56,581 nt of DNA from Pseudomonadota bacterium (GTDB lineage: Bacteria; Pseudomonadota; Gammaproteobacteria; Steroidobacterales; GCA-2729495): positions 1 through 56,581 of the forward strand of contig CAUJIY010000138.1 in NCBI GenBank assembly GCA_963205295.1. The letters run 5' to 3'. Below are positions 1-6,009 of the stretch, one piece after another. The number at the start of each line of letters is the position of its first letter. The first letter of the stretch is position 1. The notes under the pieces were generated by a model, which did no database searches, was not told the origin of the DNA, and saw only the letters and a list, made by a program, of their open reading frames with translations. The translations under genes were made by a program, and so were the position numbers.

Positions 1-105
1 GGGCTCAAACTCCCGCGACAGCTCCTCAGGCGTGCGCCCAGCTCGGACCAGATCGACCATCTGCTGCCGGAACTCCGGCGGATACGGTTTTCGTGTTCTT
101 GGCAT
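1..105 (-). CDS. IS3-family transposase OrfA, N-terminal part
   Basis: An ATG at 105 opens MPRTRKPYPPEFRQQMVDLV and continues through a helix-turn-helix-like stretch (RAGRTPEELSREFEP) to the window edge. This is the usual beginning of IS3/IS911-type OrfA, the DNA-binding protein that binds the element's ends. Only 35 residues are visible. An AAGGAGT sequence lies just upstream and serves as a good ribosome-binding site. The family assignment rests on the typical 'KPYPPEFRQQ' opening. Confidence 0.7.
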   Translation of the reverse strand, partial: MPRTRKPYPPEFRQQMVDLVRAGRTPEELSREFEP

Positions 106-153
106 CGTAGACTCCTTGCGTCATAAGACTCAGGTGTCCACGAAAGCGGGTCA
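1..153 (-). mobile_element. IS3-family element, left end (partial)
   Basis: On the minus strand a TG-starting terminus (TGACCCGCTTTCGTGGACA, 153 down to 135) lies about 30 bases upstream of an orfA start codon. This matches the IS3-family layout, whose terminal repeats begin with TG. The other end and orfB lie outside the window, so completeness and target duplication cannot be judged. The terminus falls inside the reading frame of the PLD–helicase gene to its right, which suggests insertion into that gene. Confidence 0.65.
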
Positions 154-1175
154 ACTCCAATGGGAACACCGGCCTCCCGGGCAGCTTGATGCCAATTGTC
201 CTTAACGGCAGGCGGGGCGATCACGATGGCCGGCGCCTTGCGCGCGCGGCCGTGCCGCCAGATACGGTCCACCACGGCCCGGATCAAGTGAGCCCCAAGA
301 CGGGTCTTGCCGGAGCCGGTGGCGTCGGCGACCAGGACGCTACCCACATTCTCTAGCACCCACATAGCCTCGGCGATGCCCTGCTCCTGGGAAGGCCATA
401 ACGGTAGATCACCCGCATACATCTGAGCTTTGATGTACTCACGTACCCATTCGCCTTCCAGCAGTTCAGCGCTAGCCCGCGCCAGTGCCTCCTGCCAGCT
501 TACGATCCGAAGCAACTGCTCCAGCAGGGCTAACAGGTCTTGTTCATACGGTTGACCGGCTCGCCAGAGGTTTTCCGCGATGGTGGTCGCTTCATTGAAT
601 CGAGCTTTATCTTTTGGTGTGAGCCGAACGTTGGCTTCAATTTGCCGGGTGAGACCGGCCTGCGTGAAGTTGCTGGACCCGATGGTGATGCCGGTGTCAC
701 CGGCATAGATTTTTGCGTGCAGCCTGGTGTGCCGTCCGCCGAGATAACGCGCAGACAGTCGGCCCGATCGAATCAGGTAAATGGTCTGTACAATCTTGCC
801 ACTGAGGCGTAATGAGACGCCTCGATCTAGCCAATACTCCTCGACCTCTCGAGGAAAGTTCTCCCTTGATGCCGAATACGACGCTCGATTACCGGGGAAA
901 GGTTCGGTGCCAACCAAAAGGCGCAGCTTGCCATCGCGTTTGCTGAGTCTTGCGGCGAAGTCGATCAGGTAGTCGATTGAGGCGTAGCCGGCGATGATCA
1001 GGGGGTTGCTTGCAACCTCGAGGTCGGCCAGGACCTGATCGCGGACTTTTTGGCCGGTAGCGTTAAGCGGGAAGCGCTCTGGCGCGGGCCAGGCGAATGC
1101 CTCGAGGCGCATTTCGCTCGAGGCGTCGGGGATATCAAACAGGCTAATTTGGCCGTGCTTTAGATCGTGAGTCAT

Positions 1176-1438
1176 AGCGAGCCAGCAAGAGTAACCATGA
1201 GCCCCATTTCAGGTGAGGCGCGCGACTGCAGAATGTTGGTCCTGATCAAGTGAGTTCACGCAATTGAAGGGGTTGATCCCGATGAGTGCTGGCATCAATG
1301 CATTTAACAGCTTGCCCATCGGAGCATCATCGGAGGATTTGGGCTCGAACGGGTCACTTGAGCGTGGGCACGGGGCCGATTAGGACATGGCCGGTGGCTC
1401 ACCGGGTGAGCCTATCACCTCCAGAGCTCAGCGTGCGA
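1176..1438. other. Non-coding stretch with a perfect 8-bp palindrome
   Basis: No convincing gene is visible. At 1396–1412 GGCTCACC and GGTGAGCC flank a single G, a perfect inverted repeat. It has no T-run after it, so it may be a protein-binding site or chance rather than a terminator. Confidence 0.3.
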
Positions 1439-1553
1439 TCACGAGTGGTCATCGACTTGGTCACCATTTTTGTCTGCTTTCATGCTGATAATCTTCCAGG
1501 CCGCTTGTCCTTCGAAACCTGCCAAGCGTGCGATGCCCTTCTGAAGCCCAAGA

Positions 1554-1876
1554 TCAGCCTTGGAGTACTGACTCCTGCGCGGGCAAGGCGCCTGCCTCGG
1601 GCGCGGGCGGCTCGTCGGGGACCGGTGGGAAGGCGAGAGCCGATCCGTCGCCGTACTGGGACTCCCGCTTGGGGAATTTCGGGCGATGGGGTTCCTGGCC
1701 GGCGGCGACCCGGGCCCAGTAGCCGCGCCCGGGTACAGGCACTCCCAATCTTGCGGCAACGCTTGGCAAGGGCGACATCAGACAGGCCGAAGTCTTGAGC
1801 GAGCTCGGTCATCGGCTTGGACCAGACCAGCTCACAGAGATCCTCGGGAGATGGTGAGTTCTGGCTCAGGGGTCAT
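1554..1876 (-). pseudogene. Frameshifted remnant of a conserved small DNA-binding-like protein
   Basis: Three consecutive minus-strand frames add up to one recognisable protein. ATG at 1876 gives MTPEPELT. A second frame gives SPEDLCELVWSKPMTELAQD followed by FGLSDVALAKRCRKI. A third gives GVPVPGRGYWARVAAGQEP and on to about 1554. The run 'DL.ELVWS.PMT.LA..FG.SDVALAK.CR...VP.PGRGYWA' is the hallmark of a widespread uncharacterised family, often near mobile DNA. The first break is a net +1 near 1848–1857. The second is one extra base in the CCC run at 1744–1746 of the plus strand (GGG where GG would restore the frame). No intact copy is visible, so it is called a pseudogene; sequencing errors are a less likely cause. 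Confidence 0.65.
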
Positions 1877-2232
1877 GGCGGTCTCCGTAGGGAACGGCAG
1901 TGGGGACCATTTTGCGATGCCTGTCCCTGATGTCTCGACGGCGATCCCTGTTCAGCTCGGGGAAATTCCCTGTTCCGGACTAGAGTACGGGTGCGCCTCG
2001 GTCGCCAGAATCAAGCGGTTGCGCGTGACAGGCCGGCTCAACCTGGCCATTCGCGATGACAGTTCCCTGTATTTTCCCTGTTGATCAGGGAATTTCTGCC
2101 TGAGACGGGTTCGGGCATGACTCACCCCTCCGCCACCTCAAGCGCACGCGTGCAGCCCGGCCGGCAATCGGCTGCACGGCAATGGCTTCGTCAGCTACCC
2201 AACACTGGTGACGAACACGTCGGCCGCACGGG
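1877..2232. other. Non-coding tract between the accessory stretch and the core genes
   Basis: No supported gene is seen. The reading frames here have unlikely composition and no family resemblance. The tract contains the TCCCTG word cluster described separately. The convergent lipoprotein gene ends at 2233. Confidence 0.4.
1924..2092. repeat. Cluster of TCCCTG words with a terminal inverted copy
   Basis: TCCCTG occurs at 1924, 1945, 1967, 2064 and 2075, and inverted (CAGGGA) at 2086. The last two form TTCCCTG-TTGAT-CAGGGAA (2074–2092), a perfect 7-bp stem. The first three copies are spaced 21 and 22 bases, about two helical turns. AGGGAA-rich tracts of this sort are scattered in many proteobacterial genomes near recombinase or mobile-gene ends; their role is unknown to me. 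Confidence 0.5.
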
Positions 2233-2895
2233 TCAGCGTGACTCCCGGACCCGCGGCCAGCGATACGGTACCCCGTCCGCCTTGCCGAACAGCAGCGTGC
2301 CGCCCTGCGTGAAACCGCGTTCGAGCTGGCCGACGTCGATCGTCGTGACGTTCGTGACGGATTCGAGCCGGCGCTGGTCGCCGCGCTTGCCGGTGATCAG
2401 GCAGTGCGCGGGGTCGATGCGACCGGTGAAGCCATCGGGCACACGCTTCCAGGTCATCTCGCAACCCGGGGCGAGCGGTGGGGTCGTGACGACGTCGCCG
2501 CGCTGCAGGCCGCCCGGATCGGCGGGCAAGCGTGCGGCGCGTTCCCGGTCGGCGACGCCGAGCAGGGTGGCGACGTTGGCGCTGCGGCCCGGGCTTTCAT
2601 CGAACAGGTAGATCGTCTGCCGGTAGAACTCACCATCGGGCCCGTCGTGGCGCATCTCGGCGTACAAGGCGTGCCGGCGTCCGGCGGGTGGGGTTACGGC
2701 CCGGATCCGGAGATAGATCGGGCGCCCTTCGCGTGCGCCGCCATCGGGACTCGAGAAGTAATCGCCGACCAGGAGCGTAGTCAGTTCCTCGAGTTCCGCA
2801 TCGAGCGGAGCCGATTGGGGGGGTGTCAGCGTACAACTGGCGAGCAGGGCGCTGACCAGACCGCCGAGGTTGCCGATTCGCCTGGCTGCCAGCAT
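2233..2895 (-). CDS. CpeT/CpcT-like lipoprotein
   Basis: 220 residues from ATG at 2895. The N-terminus (RRIGNLGGLVSALLASC) is a lipoprotein signal with lipobox L18-A-S-C21, so the mature protein is predicted to be membrane-anchored in the envelope. The body resembles the CpcT/CpeT fold: an early 'LLVGDYFSS' segment, 'EFYRQTIYLFDE', a 'GCEMTWKRVPDGFTGRI' strand pair, and the ending 'LERGFTQGGTLLFGK' plus 'PYRW'. CpcT proteins are bilin lyases in cyanobacteria, but relatives in non-phototrophs have no known substrate. A start at 2913 is also in frame; I prefer 2895 because it gives a compact signal peptide. The upstream metallophosphoesterase ends 122 bases away with a REP-like element between. 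Confidence 0.7.
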   Translation of the reverse strand: MLAARRIGNLGGLVSALLASCTLTPPQSAPLDAELEELTTLLVGDYFSSPDGGAREGRPIYLRIRAVTPPAGRRHALYAEMRHDGPDGEFYRQTIYLFDESPGRSANVATLLGVADRERAARLPADPGGLQRGDVVTTPPLAPGCEMTWKRVPDGFTGRIDPAHCLITGKRGDQRRLESVTNVTTIDVGQLERGFTQGGTLLFGKADGVPYRWPRVRESR

Positions 2896-2949
2896 GCACG
2901 GAGCATAGAGCATCGCGATCCAGCCCGCGATGCCCCGGCGGCAATACCG

Positions 2950-2973
2950 GTAGGAGCGGCGCCAGCCGCGACC
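2950..2973. repeat. REP-like element, copy 1
   Basis: The 24 bases start GTAGGAGCGGCGCC and end AGCCGCGACC, with a dyad centred on GGCGCC. The same unit recurs as an inverted pair at 5748–5803. Units starting 'TGTAGGAGCGGC' are common extragenic repeats in pseudomonad- and xanthomonad-type genomes. It sits between two minus-strand genes. Confidence 0.6.
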
Positions 2974-3017
2974 GCCGTCACTGAAAGAAGGCGAGCCAGC
3001 TGCGACCGGGCCGCCAC

Positions 3018-4091
3018 TCAGCGCAGCGGGGCGCGGGCGCCGTCGTCGGTAACGACTTCGCGCTCGGGCCAGCGCACGGCGCCGAGGCGGGTGTGGCCCG
3101 GTGCGTCGTGGCCGGCAGCGCGCTCGCGGTAGCGGGCGCCGATGCCGAAATCGAGGCAGTACACGTTGCGCCCGGCGCCGTGCCAGTCGTTCCAGGCGCT
3201 GCCGTCGAACAGGTCGTGCTCGCCGCGCGAGAACCGGGCGCGGGCGGCCGGTGTGGTCCAGCGCCAGTAGTGGCCGATCAGCACCGGGATGTCGTGGTGG
3301 TAGCGTGCCCACCAGCGCACGCGGTCGAGCATGCGCCACTTGCCGGCGGCGAAGAACGTGCGACCGGCCAGTGCCTCGGGGCCGGAGGTGAGGATGCGCA
3401 GCGGATTGGCCATCTGGTAGAGGGCATCGAGGCGGCCGACGTCGGTGAGCAGCGGCACCGTGGCCTGCGGGTCGCGCAGCCGGGCGTCGTGCGCGCGCCA
3501 CTCGGCAGCGGCGCGCTCGGCGAGGCCGCTGCGACGGGCGACGTCGCCAGCGCGGCTGGCGTAGGCGCGGTAGATGTCGCCGGTGCTGCCGCGACAGGCG
3601 CGCAGCAGGTCGAGGGCCGCGTCGTCCCAGGCGGCATGCACCAGACGCAGGTCGGGCCGCTCGAGCACCACCGGCAGCGTGTCGACGAAGGCGGCGATAT
3701 CGCTACGTTCGGCGGCTGTCGCGCGCCGGGTGGTGAGGAACTTTCCGCTGTCGCGATCGTGGTCTTCGGCGAAGAACCAGCCGTTGCCTTCCTTGACGGC
3801 ACCGCGCAGCAGGTTCAGCTCGTGGTTGCCGAGCAGGCACTGTGCCCGGCCGCGTGCCACGAGCCCGGCCACGAACCCGAACACGCCCGGGCTGTCCTCA
3901 CCGCGGTCGCAAAGATCGCCGATGAAGATGAGCCGTCGGCCGGCGGGGTGGTGGCCGGCGCTGTCGTAGCCGAGCACGGCGAGCAGCTGGTGCAGCGCAC
4001 CGAGTTCGCCGTGCACGTCGCCGACGATATCGATGGGGCCGGCGCACAGCGGCTGCAACAGGTGGTTCACCGGGACGGGACGCAGCGTCAT
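3018..4091 (-). CDS. PPP-family metallophosphoesterase
   Basis: 357 residues. The binuclear metal motifs are in order: GDVHGE (24–29), GDLCDRGE (58–65) and GNHE (88–91). These define the calcineurin-like PPP group, which includes ApaH diadenosine-tetraphosphate hydrolases and PrpA/PrpB-type protein phosphatases. The protein is longer than typical 220–280-residue bacterial PPP enzymes and its C-terminal half is specific. It is cytoplasmic, with no signal peptide. Its ATG overlaps the last bases of the LLM oxidoreductase gene upstream (4088–4091), so the two are co-translated. The substrate is unknown; a protein phosphatase role opposing the Ser/Thr kinases elsewhere in the window is only a possibility. 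Confidence 0.85.
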   Translation of the reverse strand: MTLRPVPVNHLLQPLCAGPIDIVGDVHGELGALHQLLAVLGYDSAGHHPAGRRLIFIGDLCDRGEDSPGVFGFVAGLVARGRAQCLLGNHELNLLRGAVKEGNGWFFAEDHDRDSGKFLTTRRATAAERSDIAAFVDTLPVVLERPDLRLVHAAWDDAALDLLRACRGSTGDIYRAYASRAGDVARRSGLAERAAAEWRAHDARLRDPQATVPLLTDVGRLDALYQMANPLRILTSGPEALAGRTFFAAGKWRMLDRVRWWARYHHDIPVLIGHYWRWTTPAARARFSRGEHDLFDGSAWNDWHGAGRNVYCLDFGIGARYRERAAGHDAPGHTRLGAVRWPEREVVTDDGARAPLR

Positions 4092-5098
4092 TGCAGCGCC
4101 GGGATCACGTGCTCGCCGATCAGGCGGATCGCCGCGGCCGGGTCGTCGTGCACGCGCAGGGTGATTTCGGTCAGGCCGGCGGCAGCGAACCCGCGCAGCG
4201 TGGCGATGGCGGAGTCGATCTGGTCGAGTCCGCCGGCGAAGGAGATGTTGCGGATCATCTTGTCGACCAGCGCCGTGGGCACGTGCTCGATCACGTCGGT
4301 CCGACGCAGGAATGCGTTCAGGAAATCGCGTTCGTGTGCGCGCATGAGCGCGAGTTCGTCGGGGTCGAGGAAGGGAGCGAAGTACTGCTCGCCGAGCCAG
4401 CCGCGCAGCATCAGCTCGCGGCGTGCCTCGGCCAGCGAGGCGCGCGCGTCGTCCCTGATGTGCCAGGCCCAGAAGTTGCCGATCCGGAACTGCTTCGGGT
4501 CGCGCCCGGCGGCGCGCAGGTCAGCGTGCGTGGCGGCGATAAACTCGCGCATCAGCGGCACGACGAAGTCGCTGGTGATGAGACCGTCGGCGAGTTCGGT
4601 GGCGAGCCGGCGGCTTTGCGGATGGTTGGCGCCGTAATAGATGAGTGGCGGGGTGACCGTGTGCCACTGCGGCCGGTAGCCCCACACCTTGTAGAACTCG
4701 CCATCGAAATTCGTGGTGCGTCCGGGCGTGGCACCCTTGAGGATCTGCAGGCACTCGCGCACCCGGCCGATCATGCGCTCGCGCCGGCCGCCGATCGCCT
4801 GCAGCACCGCGCCGCCGCCGCCGACCATGATCATGGCGCGGCCGCCCGCCAGTTCGTTCAGCGAGAACAGCAGGTTCGCCATCTTCAGCGGGTGGAGTTC
4901 GGCGGGGCTCACCGCCATCGGCCCGAGGCGGATGCGGCGCGACTGGTGCGCGAGCAGCGACAGCGTGAAGAAGGCGTCGCGCGACCAGGCGTAGTTGCTC
5001 GCCCACACACCGCGTACCCCATAACGCTCGGCCAGCAGGCCGAGTTCGGCAGCCTCCTGCGGGGAGGCGAACTCGTTGAGGATGATGTCGACGTCCAT
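4088..5098 (-). CDS. LLM-class flavin-dependent oxidoreductase
   Basis: 336 residues from ATG at 5098 (MDVDIILNEFAS). A longer frame to 5152 exists but would overlap the divergent def gene. The N-terminus, the barrel-like 'ELGLLAERYGVRGVWASNY', 'RIRLGPMAVSP' and 'ELAGGRAMIMVGGGG' match the bacterial-luciferase-like monooxygenase family, which uses FMN or F420. The substrate cannot be told from sequence. It is the first gene of a minus-strand pair with the metallophosphoesterase, overlapping it by 4 bases. Only 52 bases separate it from def, so the two promoters must lie back to back in that gap. Confidence 0.8.
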   Translation of the reverse strand: MDVDIILNEFASPQEAAELGLLAERYGVRGVWASNYAWSRDAFFTLSLLAHQSRRIRLGPMAVSPAELHPLKMANLLFSLNELAGGRAMIMVGGGGAVLQAIGGRRERMIGRVRECLQILKGATPGRTTNFDGEFYKVWGYRPQWHTVTPPLIYYGANHPQSRRLATELADGLITSDFVVPLMREFIAATHADLRAAGRDPKQFRIGNFWAWHIRDDARASLAEARRELMLRGWLGEQYFAPFLDPDELALMRAHERDFLNAFLRRTDVIEHVPTALVDKMIRNISFAGGLDQIDSAIATLRGFAAAGLTEITLRVHDDPAAAIRLIGEHVIPALQ

Positions 5099-5150
5099 GG
5101 GCCGCATTCTGCCACTGCCGCGTCGCGGGCGTTCCGCTAAGCTGGCGGGC

Positions 5151-5699
5151 ATGGCCGTGCGTCGCGTCCTCCGCCTGGGTCACCCGCTGCTGCGGGAGGT
5201 GGCCCGTCCGCTCGCTGCTGCGCAGATCGGCAGCGAGGCCATGCGCTGCCTGGTCGCCGATATGGTCGACACGCTGCACGACTACGGCGGTATCGGGCTG
5301 GCGGCACCGCAGGTCGGCGAGTCGCTGCGCCTCGCCATCATCGAGATCGCCGGCGGCCCGACGCGCTACGGCGAACTCGCGCCGATGCCGCTCACGGTGT
5401 TCGTCAATCCCGTGATCGAGGTGCTCGATCAGGCTACCGTGGGTTACTGGGAAGGCTGTCTCTCGGTGCCCGGCCTGCGCGGCTTCGTCGAGCGGCCGCA
5501 GCACGTGCGCGTCCGCTACCTGTCCGATCGGGGCGAGCCGCGCTCACTGGAGCTGCGCGGATTTCCCGCCACGGTCTTCCAGCACGAGTTCGACCACCTC
5601 GACGGCCGGCTCTATGTCGACGGTCTCGCCGATCCCCGCTTGCTGGTCTTCGACGAGGAGTACGAGCGCTACCACCGCACTGCTCCGGCAGCGCGGTGA
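5151..5699 (+). CDS. def: Peptide deformylase
   Basis: 182 residues from ATG at 5151. It removes the formyl group from the N-terminal methionine of new proteins in the cytoplasm. All three deformylase motifs are present: GIGLAAPQ (motif 1), EGCLSVP (motif 2, metal-binding Cys) and QHEFDHLDG (motif 3, HExxH). The gene stands alone here rather than with fmt, which is the usual partner; many gammaproteobacteria carry a second def copy, and this may be it. An in-frame extension to 5076 would overlap the divergent LLM gene and is rejected. A REP-like pair follows the stop. Confidence 0.93.
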   Translation: MAVRRVLRLGHPLLREVARPLAAAQIGSEAMRCLVADMVDTLHDYGGIGLAAPQVGESLRLAIIEIAGGPTRYGELAPMPLTVFVNPVIEVLDQATVGYWEGCLSVPGLRGFVERPQHVRVRYLSDRGEPRSLELRGFPATVFQHEFDHLDGRLYVDGLADPRLLVFDEEYERYHRTAPAAR

Positions 5700-5747
5700 A
5701 TGGCGTCGCAGCTGGCGCCGGTCTCTCAGGGCCGCAGGCTGTCCTCC

Positions 5748-5803
5748 TGTAGGACGGGCGCCAGCCCCGACCGCAGGAGTCGCGGCTGGCGCCGCTCCTA
5801 CAG
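5748..5803. repeat. REP-like elements, inverted pair
   Basis: A forward unit (5748–5772, TGTAGGACGGGCGCC…) and a reverse unit (5779–5803, …GGCGCCGCTCCTACAG) face each other over 6 bases. The reverse unit, read on the other strand, equals the copy at 2950. A partial unit, GTCGCAGCTGGCGCCG, lies at 5705–5720. The array sits between the convergent ends of def and the feo genes and could fold into a large hairpin that stops transcription from both sides. Confidence 0.65.
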
Positions 5804-5839
5804 CGGAGGTTGACCCACGTCAGGGGCGCCCCCCGGAGG

Positions 5840-6004
5840 TCAGCGGCGAAAGCGCAGGGGGTGCTCGCGGGACTTCTTCGGGCTGCCGGCCTCGCAGCCG
5901 CTGCAGCCATCGCCACCCGAGCGGCGGCGGCGCTGGCGGCGCCAGAGGACGAGACCGACCACCAGCGCGACGATCCCGAGCGCGAGTACTTCCTGCAGGT
6001 CCAT
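5840..6004 (-). CDS. FeoB-associated Cys-rich membrane protein
   Basis: 54 residues from ATG at 6004, only 5 bases after the feoB stop. Residues 6–21 (VLALGIVALVVGLVLW) form one membrane segment, followed by a basic patch (RRQRRRR) and a CSGC motif (34–37). This is the layout of the small FeoB-associated Cys-rich proteins that close many feo operons. They are thought to help FeoB or bind iron, but direct evidence is limited. Position and composition are the basis of the call. Confidence 0.75.
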   Translation of the reverse strand: MDLQEVLALGIVALVVGLVLWRRQRRRRSGGDGCSGCEAGSPKKSREHPLRFRR

Positions 6005-6009
6005 GGGCG

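Larger units (their letters stand above)
1..1175 (-). pseudogene. PLD-like nuclease/helicase gene, probably interrupted by the IS element
   Basis: From ATG at 1175 the minus strand is open to the window edge. Residues 1–340 (1175 down to 154) are native sequence. Residues 153–169 read HAKIYAGDTGITIGSSN, an HxK(x)4D(x)6GSxN phospholipase-D signature. Residues 285–291 read ATGSGKT, a Walker A motif, followed by a motif-Ia-like AIVIAPPAVKDNWH. Proteins with a PLD domain followed by an SF2/SNF2 helicase are common in phage-defence islands. After residue 340 the frame runs into the IS3 end, so the helicase motor is cut off after its first motifs. No stop is seen before the window edge, but the trailing residues are IS-encoded. 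The remainder of the gene may lie beyond the element, outside this window. Confidence 0.75.
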
